From assembly GCA_934647235.1 (NCBI GenBank), contig CAKUFG010000003.1, positions 56,770 through 120,769 on the forward strand: DNA of 64,000 bases. The letters are read 5' to 3'. Below the pieces are notes generated by a model, which was given only the letters and a program-made list of their open reading frames with translations, searched no databases and was not told where the DNA came from. Below, piece by piece: positions 8,566 to 17,684 of this stretch (positions within the stretch are counted from its first letter, which is position 1; each line of letters begins with the position of its first letter). This DNA comes from an uncultured Clostridia bacterium (GTDB taxonomy: Bacteria > Bacillota > Clostridia > Christensenellales > Aristaeellaceae). The translations under genes and the position numbers were made by a program.

Positions 8566-9416
8566 AGATTGAGCATCTGTCCCACGTTTACCAGCCTGGC
8601 AGCCCCTTCCAGTCCGATGCGCTGCAGGATATTGATTTTACCATCGAGGATGGCGAGCTGCTGGCGCTGATCGGCCACACCGGCAGCGGCAAATCCACCC
8701 TGGCGCAGCACCTGAACGGGCTGCTTACCCCCACCTCGGGCCGCGTGCTGGTGGACGGCGAGGATATCAACCAGAAGGGCGCTAACCGCCGTGCGCTGCG
8801 CCAGCGGGTAGGGCTGCTGTTCCAATACGCTGAATACCAGCTGTTTGAGGAAACGGTATACAAGGACATCGCCTTCGGCCCCAAGAATCAGGGATTAACC
8901 GGTGACGAGCTGGACGCCCGCGTGCGCGAAGCCTTTGCCCGCGTGCATCTGCCCGAGGATGCGCTGCAAAAATCCCCCTTTGACCTTTCCGGCGGTCAGA
9001 TGCGCCGCGTGGCGCTGGCGGGCGTAATCGCCATGCATCCGCGCGTGCTGGTGCTGGACGAGCCCATCGCGGGTCTTGACCCTCGCGGCCGCGACGAGCT
9101 GACCGAGATCATCAACGAACTGCATCAGGACGGCGTAACAATGGTCATCATCAGCCATAACATGGACGATGTGGCGCGCATCGCCACGCGCGCCGCCGTG
9201 CTGCACAAGGGGCGTCTGGCCATGCTTGGCACGCCGAGGGAGATTTTCTCCCGTGGGGACGAGCTGGCCGCCATGGGGCTGGATGTGCCGCAGACCGTGC
9301 AGCTGTGCCAGGCCTTGCGCGCGGGCGGTATGGATGTGCCCGACTGCCTGACCAATGAGGAGCTGTGCGAGGCCATCTGCCGCGCGCTGGGAAAGGAGGC
9401 GGCCGCCCATGCTTAA
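8556..9416 (+). CDS. ecfA2: ECF transporter ATPase EcfA2
   Basis: Second ATPase of the ECF module, 286 residues. Walker A GHTGSGKST (40-48), Q-loop LFQYAEYQLFEETV, signature LSGGQMRR and Walker B VLVLDEPIAGLD are intact. The QYAEYQLFEE stretch after the Q-loop is characteristic of EcfA2 (it contacts the EcfT coupling helices). Forms a heterodimer with EcfA1. Overlaps both neighbours. Confidence 0.93.
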   Translation: MPIKIEHLSHVYQPGSPFQSDALQDIDFTIEDGELLALIGHTGSGKSTLAQHLNGLLTPTSGRVLVDGEDINQKGANRRALRQRVGLLFQYAEYQLFEETVYKDIAFGPKNQGLTGDELDARVREAFARVHLPEDALQKSPFDLSGGQMRRVALAGVIAMHPRVLVLDEPIAGLDPRGRDELTEIINELHQDGVTMVIISHNMDDVARIATRAAVLHKGRLAMLGTPREIFSRGDELAAMGLDVPQTVQLCQALRAGGMDVPDCLTNEELCEAICRALGKEAAAHA

Positions 9417-10203
9417 GGATATCACCCTGGGCCAGTATTACCCGGTTGAAAGCCCGGTGCACCGCCTGGATCCGCGCGTCAAGATCCTGCTGACCATCGC
9501 GTTTATCGTGGGCGTATTCCTGGCCAAAAGCCTGCTGGGCTTCCTGCCCGTCATCGCCTTTATCGTGCTGGCCGCCTATGCCTCGCATCTGCCGTTAAAG
9601 CTGCTGGCCAAGGGGCTGAAGCCCCTGCGGTTCATCCTGATTTTCACCTTCCTGCTCAACCTGTTTTTCAGCCCCGGCGATACGGTGCTGGTGCATGTGT
9701 GGCGCATTCAGATTACGCTGGAGGGCCTGCTGACGGCGCTGCGCTTCTCCGCCCGCCTGATCTTTCTGGTGACGGGCGCCAGCCTGCTGACGCTGACCAC
9801 CCCGCCCGTGGTGCTGACCGACGGCCTGGAACGGCTGCTCAGCCCCTTTGCCAGGATCGGCTTTCCCGCCCACGAGCTGGCCATGATGATGACCATCGCC
9901 CTGCGCTTTATCCCCACGCTGCTGGAAGAGGCCGACAAGATCATGAAGGCGCAGATGGCCCGCGGCGCGGATTTTGAATCGGGCAATATCATCCAGCGCG
10001 CCAAGGCCATGGTGCCGCTGCTGGTGCCGCTGTTTATCAGCGCGTTCCGCCGCGCGGGCGATCTGGCCATGGCCATGGAAGCCCGCTGCTATCACGGCGG
10101 CGAGGGCCGCACGCGCCTGCGCATCCTGAAGCTGACCCGTGCCGACGCTGTCGCCGCGCTGATTACCGCCGCCATGATTGCGCTGGTAGCGGTGATTGGT
10201 TAA
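9409..10203 (+). CDS. ecfT: ECF transporter transmembrane subunit EcfT
   Basis: Integral membrane scaffold of the ECF module, 264 residues. The N-terminal motif ITLGQYYPVESPVHRLDPR is typical; several transmembrane helices follow, then the coupling helices with RFIPTLLEEADKIMKAQMARG and MEARCYHGGEGRTR (the Ala-Arg-Gly type motifs that dock on the ATPases). ATG 9409 follows GGAGG and overlaps ecfA2 by 8 nt. Unlike many Firmicutes, no truA-rplM-rpsI genes follow. Confidence 0.93.
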   Translation: MLKDITLGQYYPVESPVHRLDPRVKILLTIAFIVGVFLAKSLLGFLPVIAFIVLAAYASHLPLKLLAKGLKPLRFILIFTFLLNLFFSPGDTVLVHVWRIQITLEGLLTALRFSARLIFLVTGASLLTLTTPPVVLTDGLERLLSPFARIGFPAHELAMMMTIALRFIPTLLEEADKIMKAQMARGADFESGNIIQRAKAMVPLLVPLFISAFRRAGDLAMAMEARCYHGGEGRTRLRILKLTRADAVAALITAAMIALVAVIG

Positions 10204-10217
10204 AACTTTCGCATGAT

Positions 10218-10250
10218 AAAAGAGCTGTCTAACCAAGACAGCTCTTTTTT
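10218..10250. terminator. Bidirectional terminator between ecfT and the convergent flavoprotein gene
   Basis: AGAGCTGTCT (10221-10230) and AGACAGCTCT (10236-10245) form a perfect 10-bp stem, with TTTTT on the right and AAAA on the left, so it can stop transcription from both sides. Confidence 0.9.
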
Positions 10251-10255
10251 GTTAT

Positions 10256-11467
10256 TCACTTCGCCGCATCCCTGGCCGCGAGCAATCCGGTGGCAAAGGC
10301 AAACTGCAGGTTATAGCCGCCGCAATCGCCATCCACATTGAGGATTTCGCCGCAGGCATACAGTCCACGATGCTTTTTGCACGCCATGGTAGCCGGATCA
10401 AAGTCTGCGGGATCGATACCGCCCTGCGTCACCTGCGCCTGATCATAGCCGCGCACGCCAGTCACGCGCAGCGGATAAGCGCACAGCATGCGCGCAAGCT
10501 CCTCGCCGCGATAGGCCGCCATGCGCTCGCGCAGCAGCCTTGGCAGCGCACCCAGCAGCAGCGCATCGTTGGGCAATAGCTGCGCCCGGCGCTTCAGGAA
10601 GGCGCGCACGGCAGGCAGATTGTCATCGGGCCGCCCCGGCTCAAGGCGCGCCATGCGATATGCGCCAATGCCCATCGCCGGGGAGAAATCCAGATACAGC
10701 ATAGGCTGACGGCACGCGGACAGCAGCCGCTGCGCTTCGCGCGCCAGCTGCATGGCGCATACGCCGCTGACGCCGTAATCGGCAAACAGCACCTCGCCCT
10801 GCGTGCAGGCAACGGGCTGTTCACCGTCGCACAGCGTCAGCGTGGCGGGCAGACGCAGGCCACTCAGACCGCGCAGCGGCGCTTTTTCGGTTTCAATGGG
10901 AGTCAGCGCCGGAGCGGGAGCCACTAACTTGCAGCCCAGCGCCGTCAGCAGGCCATAGGCGTTGACAGCGCCCAGCTTGGGCGCAGCCAGCCCGCCGCAG
11001 CACACCAGCACGCAATCGGCATGATACGCCGCATCCGCCGTGCGCACGCAATAGCCGTCCTTTTCAGGCAGGATGGCCTGTGCCTGCGCGCCGGTGATCA
11101 CCCGCGCATGCACTCGCTCCAGGTGCAGCCGCAGCACATCCAGCACCGCCGCCGCCTGATTGCAGGCAGGATACACCCTGCCGCTGGCGTCCGCGCGCGT
11201 GGGCAAGCCCAGCGCGTCAAAAAAACCCAGCACATCGGCCACGGGCATATGCGCCAGCACCCGGCGGGCAAAGCCCGCATCGCCAAAATAGCAGGACTCG
11301 CCCATATTGGCCAGGTTGCAGCGGCCGTTGCCGGTAGCCAGCAGCTTTTTGCCCACGCGGTCGCTGCGCTCCAGAATCGTCACGCGCGCGCCCATTTGCC
11401 CTGCTTGCACAGCGGCGGCGAGGCCAGACGCCCCGCCGCCGAGAATGAGAATCGATTTGTTTTTCAT
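10256..11467 (-). CDS. NAD(P)/FAD-dependent oxidoreductase, HI0933/YhiN (BaiN-like) family
   Basis: A 403-residue flavoprotein. The N-terminal dinucleotide-binding loop is ILILGGGASGLAAA, followed by the family-specific DRVGKKLLATGNGRCN; the C-terminus ends in CGEILNVDGDCGGYNLQFAFATG, which closes the FAD site. The family is widespread and poorly characterised; one branch (BaiN) has been linked to bile acid dehydroxylation in gut Clostridia, but this protein has no supporting context. Start and the stop of the upstream SH3 gene share one base (TGATG), so the two are translationally coupled although a functional link is not obvious. Confidence 0.88.
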   Translation of the reverse strand: MKNKSILILGGGASGLAAAVQAGQMGARVTILERSDRVGKKLLATGNGRCNLANMGESCYFGDAGFARRVLAHMPVADVLGFFDALGLPTRADASGRVYPACNQAAAVLDVLRLHLERVHARVITGAQAQAILPEKDGYCVRTADAAYHADCVLVCCGGLAAPKLGAVNAYGLLTALGCKLVAPAPALTPIETEKAPLRGLSGLRLPATLTLCDGEQPVACTQGEVLFADYGVSGVCAMQLAREAQRLLSACRQPMLYLDFSPAMGIGAYRMARLEPGRPDDNLPAVRAFLKRRAQLLPNDALLLGALPRLLRERMAAYRGEELARMLCAYPLRVTGVRGYDQAQVTQGGIDPADFDPATMACKKHRGLYACGEILNVDGDCGGYNLQFAFATGLLAARDAAK

Positions 11468-14400
11468 CAGTTTTTGATGTTCAGCTTCTTGGCCGCGTTT
11501 CTGTACGCATCCATGATAGCGTCCTGATGGCCGTAGCCGCCGTTCTTGGAGTTGCCCACATCCACAACGCCCGAGCCATGGGTCTTGCTGTTGACAAAGT
11601 GGATGCAGAACTGACCGTAGAAGTCGTTATCCGGGATGGTATCGCCGGCCGGGTAGTTATGCGGCACGCCATACATGGAGGCTGCATAGCTATGATCGCC
11701 GATGGTCACCAGGATGGGATGGCGCTGATACAGGTTCTTATCGCTGATTTCCTGCGCCGTCTTTACATTGTAGATCTTGCACATGGCCGCGGTATCGGCA
11801 GCAGTCAGGGGCTCCACGTCGGCATGCGCGCCGCCGCTCCAACGCTTTACGCGGAAGGAGATGCCCGTGTTCACATCGGTCACAACGGCCGTGCGGCCCT
11901 TGTAGAAAATACTCTGGATGCCGCCGGTATACCAGTCGATCAGCTCCGGCATATGCAGAGTAACTGTGGTGGAGGAGCCGTTGGTGGTTTCGCTCTTTTC
12001 CTTGGTGCCAAACAGCGAGTGCTGGGTCAGGGAGGTGGCGATGCCGTCCACAACCAGACCGTGATCCTCCTGATAGCGGCTGATGGCGCTGGCAGTGTTG
12101 CTGTCAAATACGCTGTTGACCTGGCTGTTGCTCATGTAGCCCAGCTCGGCCAGGCGAGCCTGCACCTTGCGCACGGCCTCGCCGGTGGAACCCAGCTGCA
12201 GGGTGGTGTAGCTGGCCTCGGGCTTGGAGTCGGGATCGCCGCTCTTGATATATTCGGCTTCTTCCGTCTTGGTCAGGATGCGCACCAGGTCGCCGCGGAT
12301 CCAGCCGGTCACGCCGCTGATGGTTACGCCGTACCAGGTTACGCCGTCCACCACGTTGGTGGCGCCGCTGATCTTGCCGCCCGTACCCTGGGTGTAGATC
12401 AGGCCCACCTGACGCGCGCTGGGATTGCCCTCGGCGCGGACGACCACCTTTTCCTTGGTAGTGATGAAGGTGGTGCTCAGCTTGGACAGATCAGGCACAG
12501 CCGTGGGCGTAGCGGTGGGCTTGGCCGTGGGCTGGTTGTTCAGATAATCTCTGTATTCAGCGTCGGTCATCACCTTGGCGCAGTTGCCGCGGATGTAGCA
12601 CTCGTTGCCGCCGACGGTGAGCTTGTACCACTCCACGCCGCTGACCTTGACCTTGGAATCAAACTTGAACACTGCGCCCAGCGCAGCCTGGCCGATGGTG
12701 CCCGCGCTGCTGGAGGGCGACTTGCGCAGCCATACCTTGTCCAGGGTGGTCTGAATATAGTTGGTCGCCTTGGGCACGGGGGTAGGCGTAGGCGTGGCGG
12801 TGGGCATGGGCTTGCCGTTCAGGTAAGCATTCACCTGCTCGGGAGACAGGACGCTAACGCAGTCGCTGCGCATATAGCCGGTATTGCCTTCATACGCGAC
12901 GTTGTACCAGTAATAGCCGTTGGCATAGCGGGTTCTGCCTACGATCTGCAGCACGGTGCCCTGCGCGGGAACCTGGCCGTACACGCCCGCAGAGGCGCTG
13001 GCGGCCTTGCGCAGATACACCTTATCGCGCGTGGTCATCAGATAGCCGGAGGAAACGCTTTCTGGCTTATCGGTGGTGTTGCCGTAGGCGTCGCAGGGCG
13101 TGCAGTAATCGCCCATTACATAGCCGGTTTCGTCGTTGTATACGATCTTGTACCAGGTGGTGCCGCCCACGGACACAGCCGCGCTGTAGGGGGCCACAAC
13201 GCCCTGATCCAGCTGCGCCAGACGGGCGGAGGAGGTGCTTGTGCTCTTGCGGACGTTGACCGACGCGGTCGTCTTGATGTAGCCCCGCGCGCCGCTGGGG
13301 GCGGCGGTTACTGCGGGCGAGGTGGGAGCGGCCGTGACAGGATTTCCCGACGCATCGCTCTTGAAGCAGCAGGAGCCCAGCACATAGCCAAACACGTCCT
13401 CGGTGCTGCTGTATACATAGTACCAGGTAGAGCCGTTCACGATCTTGATGGCGTAGTAGGGCAGCACCTGGCCTTCCTCCGCATAGCCCACGCGGTTGCC
13501 CGTATTGGCCTTGGCTTCGCTGCGGATGTTGGTGCGGCCCTTCACGTTCATCCTGACATAGCCCAGAATGCTGGAGGGATCGCTGGTGGTGGTGGGCAGG
13601 GTGGTGGCGGTGCTGCCGGTGGACTTCATCATGGCGCAGCTGGCGATGATATAGCCAAAGGCGTTGTTATCCGCGCTGTAGCAGTAATACCAGGTGCTGC
13701 CGCCGCTCTGCACGGTGTAATAATAGGGCAGCTCGGTGCCCTGGGGCAGCTTGGCAATGCTGTTGCCGTCCAGCATGGCGGCAGATTTGCGCAGGTTGGT
13801 GTTGCCTTCGGGCGTAATCACGATGGTGCCGACCGGATCGCCGCCGCCGGAGGGCGCGGTGGTCGGTGCGGGCGCGGTGGTGGTGGTTTCGCTGGCCAGC
13901 ATGGTCATGTTGCTGGCGCGCACATAGCAATCCGCGCCGTTCACGGTGATGATGTAATAAACGGTGCTGTTGATGGTGGCCGTGCCGGTCACATAATAAG
14001 CCTCGCCGGCGGAAAGCAGGCCCAGGCTGGTCAGCACGCCGCTTTCATAATGATAATAATTGGTGCTGGCGTTGTTGGGACGGGCATAGTTGGTCAGCGC
14101 CGACACATTGTTGGCGCTGTCCGTGCCCGTCTGACTGCCGGAGGGAAGCGTCGCGCTGCCGCTGAGCAGGGCGGCGTTGCCCCCCTGCTTCTCCCAGGCG
14201 TCAGCCTCGGAGGCGGACATCAGCGTGATGTACTCCTGGCTGATATAGCCTTCGTACTCCCGATCCAGATAATTGGGCCGGTTGGTAGAGACATGATAAT
14301 AGGTTGTGCCGCCGGACACGACGGTGCCCAGGATTCTGCACACCCAGCCGGTATTCAGCTTGTCCCACACCACGGTATCGCTGGCCTTCTTGCGGAACCG

Positions 14401-14541
14401 CACGTTGTCATAATTGACATAGCCGTACTGCTCGTCCTCGGCCAGCGCGGCGGGCAAAACGCCCAGCGCCAGCACCAACGCAGCCAGCAGGCACAGCAGC
14501 CGGATACTCATGGCATGATGTTTGATCGTGTTTCTGTTCAT
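11467..14541 (-). CDS. Secreted multi-SH3, peptidoglycan-binding wall protein with uncharacterised C-terminal domain
   Basis: A 1024-residue exported protein. A signal peptide (about residues 11-34, ending PAALA) is followed by eight SH3-like repeats recognisable by T-x-x-V-x-L-R-K and W-Y-x-V / G-Y-V patterns, separated by Thr/Pro linkers such as TPTPTPVPK. Next comes a PG_binding_1 domain (LQLGSTGEAVRKVQARLAEL and following) and a C-terminal region of about 150 residues with conserved-looking His, Asp and Cys (GAHADVEPL, YGVPHNYP, GQFCIHFVNSKTHG). The repeats bind peptidoglycan; the last domain may be a wall enzyme, unproven. ATG 14541 was chosen because a promoter sits at 14585-14613 and a GAGGTGG lies 6 nt upstream of it; the longer ORF start would precede transcription. 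Confidence 0.85.
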   Translation of the reverse strand: MNRNTIKHHAMSIRLLCLLAALVLALGVLPAALAEDEQYGYVNYDNVRFRKKASDTVVWDKLNTGWVCRILGTVVSGGTTYYHVSTNRPNYLDREYEGYISQEYITLMSASEADAWEKQGGNAALLSGSATLPSGSQTGTDSANNVSALTNYARPNNASTNYYHYESGVLTSLGLLSAGEAYYVTGTATINSTVYYIITVNGADCYVRASNMTMLASETTTTAPAPTTAPSGGGDPVGTIVITPEGNTNLRKSAAMLDGNSIAKLPQGTELPYYYTVQSGGSTWYYCYSADNNAFGYIIASCAMMKSTGSTATTLPTTTSDPSSILGYVRMNVKGRTNIRSEAKANTGNRVGYAEEGQVLPYYAIKIVNGSTWYYVYSSTEDVFGYVLGSCCFKSDASGNPVTAAPTSPAVTAAPSGARGYIKTTASVNVRKSTSTSSARLAQLDQGVVAPYSAAVSVGGTTWYKIVYNDETGYVMGDYCTPCDAYGNTTDKPESVSSGYLMTTRDKVYLRKAASASAGVYGQVPAQGTVLQIVGRTRYANGYYWYNVAYEGNTGYMRSDCVSVLSPEQVNAYLNGKPMPTATPTPTPVPKATNYIQTTLDKVWLRKSPSSSAGTIGQAALGAVFKFDSKVKVSGVEWYKLTVGGNECYIRGNCAKVMTDAEYRDYLNNQPTAKPTATPTAVPDLSKLSTTFITTKEKVVVRAEGNPSARQVGLIYTQGTGGKISGATNVVDGVTWYGVTISGVTGWIRGDLVRILTKTEEAEYIKSGDPDSKPEASYTTLQLGSTGEAVRKVQARLAELGYMSNSQVNSVFDSNTASAISRYQEDHGLVVDGIATSLTQHSLFGTKEKSETTNGSSTTVTLHMPELIDWYTGGIQSIFYKGRTAVVTDVNTGISFRVKRWSGGAHADVEPLTAADTAAMCKIYNVKTAQEISDKNLYQRHPILVTIGDHSYAASMYGVPHNYPAGDTIPDNDFYGQFCIHFVNSKTHGSGVVDVGNSKNGGYGHQDAIMDAYRNAAKKLNIKN

Positions 14542-14584
14542 AGCCCACCTCGTAATGCGCCCTCGCGCAGAATCTTCCACCTGC

Positions 14585-14613
14585 ATTGTATTACGTTTTT
14601 ATTACAAAGTCAA
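14585..14613 (-). promoter_or_regulatory. Sigma-A promoter for the SH3 wall protein and flavoprotein
   Basis: On the minus strand TTGACT (14613-14608), 17 nt, TACAAT (14590-14585). Confidence 0.75.
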
Positions 14614-14651
14614 GTAGAATATGAAACATTTAGGGTAATTTTATCAACAAT

Positions 14652-16376
14652 TCAGTTCAGTTTTTCCGCCGCACAGGCGCAAAGGGCCTCCGCCATCGCA
14701 TCAGACAGGGCAAGCGTCTCCGCCCGGGCGCTGACATAGAGCTTGATCTTGGGCTCTGTGCCGCTGGGACGCACGCACAGCCAGCTGCCGCCCTCCAGCT
14801 CAAAGTACAGCACGTCGGAGGCCGGCAGGTCGATCCTGGTCGTTTTGCCCTCCTGCGTGCGCACGCCCGTCAGATAATCGCGCACCGCCGTCACGCGGAT
14901 GTTGCCGAAGGCCTGCGGGGGATTTTCGCGCAGCCCGCGCATGATGGCGCGCATGCGGCTTACGCCGTCCTTGCCGGGCAGGGTGCGGCTGGTCACGCGG
15001 TCGCTGTACGCGCCGTAGCGGGCATACAGCTGCTGCAGGCGATCATACAGGGTGATGCCCTCCTGCATGCACACGCACGCCGCCTCGCACAGCAGCAGGG
15101 AAGCGTTTACGCCGTCCTTATCGCGCACCTGCGTGCCGCTGAGGAAACCGTAGCTTTCCTCAAAGCCAAACAGGAAGGTATGCGCGCCCGTCTCTTCAAA
15201 CTGCTGAATCTTTTCGCCGATGAATTTGAAGCCCGTCAGCGTATCGATGCACGCGATATCAAAGCTGGCCGCGATGGCGCGCGCCATTTCGGTGGACACG
15301 ATGCTCTTGCAGATCGCGCCGTTGCGCGGCAGCGTGCCGTGTGCCTGGCGCTGGGACAGCACATGGTACAGCAGCAGACAGCCGATCTGGTTGCCCGTCA
15401 GGGTATGGAAGATTCCCTGGCCGTCGCGCACAGCCACGCCCATACGGTCGCAGTCGGGATCGGTGCCGAACACAACCGTCGCCCCCACCTGCTCGGCCAG
15501 CGGAATGGCGTATCTGAACGCGGCGGGATCCTCGGGGTTGGGCGCGGTAACGGTGGGAAAATCGCCGTCGGGCGCTTCCTGCTCGGCCACAACGTTCACA
15601 TGGGTGATGCCTACCTCGCGCAGCATGCGGCGCACCGGCAGGTTGCCCGAGCCGTGCAGCGGGGTGTAGACGATGCGCAGGTTCTTGCCCTCGGCCTGCA
15701 AAAGCTCAGGACATACGGACAGGGAGCGGATCATGGCGATGTAATCGTCGTCCACTTCCTTGGCGCCGATGATCTGCAATAGACCCTTCTGCTTGGCCTC
15801 TTCCTCGTCCATCACAGGCGCGCCCGCATAGGGCAGCGGACGGATATAGCCCGTTACGGCCTCGGCCGCCTCGGGCGACAGCTGCGCGCCGTCCTCCCAA
15901 TAGGCCTTGTATCCATTATACTGGGGCGGATTATGACTGGCGGTGATCACCACGCCCGCAATGCAGCCCAGGTGCCGCACGGCATAGCTGAGCATGGGCA
16001 CGGGACGCAGCGAATCAAACAGATACGCCCTGACCCCCGCCGCGCACAGCGTCAGCGCCGTCTCACGGGCAAACTCCGCGCTCATGTGGCGGCTGTCATA
16101 GGCAATGGCTACGCCGCGCTCTGCCCCGCCGGGGAAGGTATGAATATAGGCAGCCAGCCCGCGCGTGGCGCGGCGCACCACGTACACGTTCATGCGGTTG
16201 GTGCCGTAGCCCAGCACGCCGCGCATACCCGCCGTGCCAAAGGCCAGCTCAGTATAAAAACGATCTTCAATCTGTTTTTCATCCGTCAGGGCGGATAGCT
16301 CCGCCGCCAGCGCGTCGTCATTGGCAAAATCGTGCAGCCACTGCGTGTATACAGCGCGATAATTCATATCAGCCAT
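14652..16376 (-). CDS. pgcA: Phosphoglucomutase/phosphomannomutase (alpha-D-phosphohexomutase)
   Basis: Interconverts hexose 1- and 6-phosphates, feeding UDP-glucose or GDP-mannose and hence wall polymers and glycolipids. The 574-residue length matches Bacillus PgcA. The phosphoserine loop VITASHNPP (Ser 147), the metal loop GTDPDCDRMG (304-313), the sugar-binding FGFEESYGFLSG and the phosphate-binding RPSGTEPKIK near the C-terminus are all present, so the enzyme should be active. A good promoter lies directly upstream and the gene is monocistronic. Confidence 0.92.
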   Translation of the reverse strand: MADMNYRAVYTQWLHDFANDDALAAELSALTDEKQIEDRFYTELAFGTAGMRGVLGYGTNRMNVYVVRRATRGLAAYIHTFPGGAERGVAIAYDSRHMSAEFARETALTLCAAGVRAYLFDSLRPVPMLSYAVRHLGCIAGVVITASHNPPQYNGYKAYWEDGAQLSPEAAEAVTGYIRPLPYAGAPVMDEEEAKQKGLLQIIGAKEVDDDYIAMIRSLSVCPELLQAEGKNLRIVYTPLHGSGNLPVRRMLREVGITHVNVVAEQEAPDGDFPTVTAPNPEDPAAFRYAIPLAEQVGATVVFGTDPDCDRMGVAVRDGQGIFHTLTGNQIGCLLLYHVLSQRQAHGTLPRNGAICKSIVSTEMARAIAASFDIACIDTLTGFKFIGEKIQQFEETGAHTFLFGFEESYGFLSGTQVRDKDGVNASLLLCEAACVCMQEGITLYDRLQQLYARYGAYSDRVTSRTLPGKDGVSRMRAIMRGLRENPPQAFGNIRVTAVRDYLTGVRTQEGKTTRIDLPASDVLYFELEGGSWLCVRPSGTEPKIKLYVSARAETLALSDAMAEALCACAAEKLN

Positions 16377-16405
16377 GCTACATACCCCCTTAAATTTCCA
16401 CCTTA

Positions 16406-16434
16406 ATTATATGAAATAACCGCGCCGTTTGCAA
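16406..16434 (-). promoter_or_regulatory. Sigma-A promoter for pgcA
   Basis: Minus strand: TTGCAA (16434-16429), 17 nt, TATAAT (16411-16406), 30 nt before the start codon. Confidence 0.8.
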
Positions 16435-16467
16435 GCATATTCTTGTAACAACAAGGGGGGATCCGCA

Positions 16468-17538
16468 TTGAAGCGTTACAAGCCCGGCAAAACGCTGGGG
16501 TGTCTGATGTGCATTCTGCTTACCTGCGCGCTGATTTTAAGCTATCCCGCGCTTTCCGCCCGGCTGTCCGCCGCACCCAGCGCTCCGCCCGGCGTAAACG
16601 CGCCCCCGCGCCGGCTGCTTACCGTATGGCTGGCGGGCGATTGCCTGAACGCCGCGCCCTGGGTGCGCGCGCAGGCCGCTGCCTATGCCAAGGCACATAA
16701 GGGCGTGCGCGTGTGGATACGCAGCGCTTCGCAGGAGGAGCTGCAGGCGCTCTGCGAGGGTATGGACGGCGCGCCCGATCTGATTCTGTTTGCGCCAGGG
16801 CTGGATATTCCGGCGGACTGTCTGCGCCCCGTGTCTGCCGACGGCCTTTGCGCAGCCTATCGCGCCGCCGGGCAGGCGGAGGGGCGGCAGTTGGCCGTTC
16901 CGTTGTGCCTGGACGGCTATGCGCTGGTTTGCCCTGGGCAGGAAGCCGCCGCCACGCCCGCTCCCACCAGCCTGTTCGGCGCAGCGCCCACGCCTGACGC
17001 GCATACGCTGCCGCAGGCAACCGCTCTGCCGCGCGAAAGCTGGCCCGACCGGCTGATTGCGGACGACGCTTTCGGCGCAATGGCGCTGGAACGTCTGGGG
17101 GTATCAGGGGCAGTCGCCTGGCTGCCTGCCGCGCAGGTGCCCGCCGCCCTGCTGTCCGGACAGGCGGGAGGCGCGCTGTTGACGCTTACTCAGGCGCGGC
17201 AATGCCTGGCCTCCGGGCAAGGGCTTCAATTGCTGGCTGCGGCGGATATCACCGACCGCGTGGTTTTCGGCGCTCTCCCCAAGGGCGCCCAGCCCGCCGC
17301 CGAGGAGCTGCTTGACTGGCTGCTCTCGCACTCCGCCCAGCAGGCCCTTGCCGCGCGCGGCCTGCTGCCCGCCCGCGAGGGAATCACCCTGTACGGCGCG
17401 GATCAGCCCATCCTGCTCGCCGCCCAGCAGGCGCTGCGCGAGGGCACGCTGATCAACGCCTTCACCGCCTCCCATGCGCTCCGCGATGAGCAGACCATCG
17501 CGCAGACGATTTGCAGTATCCGGCAGACAGGCAATTGA
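16468..17538 (+). CDS. Exported solute-binding-protein-like protein of unknown function
   Basis: A 356-residue protein beginning at TTG 16468, after a strong AAGGGGGG. The N-terminus (KTLGCLMCILLTCALILSYP) is a signal sequence or anchor. The body has the rhythm of an ABC solute-binding protein: LLTVWLAGDCLNAAPWVRAQ at the start, DLILFAPGLDI, then AVPLCLDGYALVCPG, and a C-terminal helical run ending FTASHALRDEQTIAQ. A low-complexity Ala/Pro/Thr insert lies near 170-195. There is no transporter gene beside it, so it may be a stand-alone binding or sensory protein; this is uncertain. Confidence 0.55.
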   Translation: MKRYKPGKTLGCLMCILLTCALILSYPALSARLSAAPSAPPGVNAPPRRLLTVWLAGDCLNAAPWVRAQAAAYAKAHKGVRVWIRSASQEELQALCEGMDGAPDLILFAPGLDIPADCLRPVSADGLCAAYRAAGQAEGRQLAVPLCLDGYALVCPGQEAAATPAPTSLFGAAPTPDAHTLPQATALPRESWPDRLIADDAFGAMALERLGVSGAVAWLPAAQVPAALLSGQAGGALLTLTQARQCLASGQGLQLLAAADITDRVVFGALPKGAQPAAEELLDWLLSHSAQQALAARGLLPAREGITLYGADQPILLAAQQALREGTLINAFTASHALRDEQTIAQTICSIRQTGN

Positions 17539-17618
17539 AATTGCCCGCAAAACGCCCGTCTTTTCTTCCAAAGCGCCTGTTATTTTTCGCATTTGGCCCA
17601 TCCGCGCCGCGCTTTTGC

Positions 17619-17647
17619 TTGAAGATTGCCTTCAGGCGTGTTATAAT
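17619..17647 (+). promoter_or_regulatory. Sigma-A promoter for pduL
   Basis: TTGAAG (17619-17624), 17 nt, TATAAT (17642-17647); the RBS AAAAAGGAGA and ATG 17685 follow. Confidence 0.75.
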
Positions 17648-17684
17648 ATCCCCGTACACTGGATTAAAAAGGAGAGCGATTCAC

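Noticed and set aside
10256..11467. Bile-acid-converting BaiN
   Set aside because: The flavoprotein belongs to the same broad family, but no bai genes or other bile acid functions are near, so the specific name is not supported.
11527..14739. A plus-strand open frame of 1070 codons
   Set aside because: Antisense shadow of the SH3 wall protein; Gly/Ala/His-rich with no signal peptide, RBS or domain.
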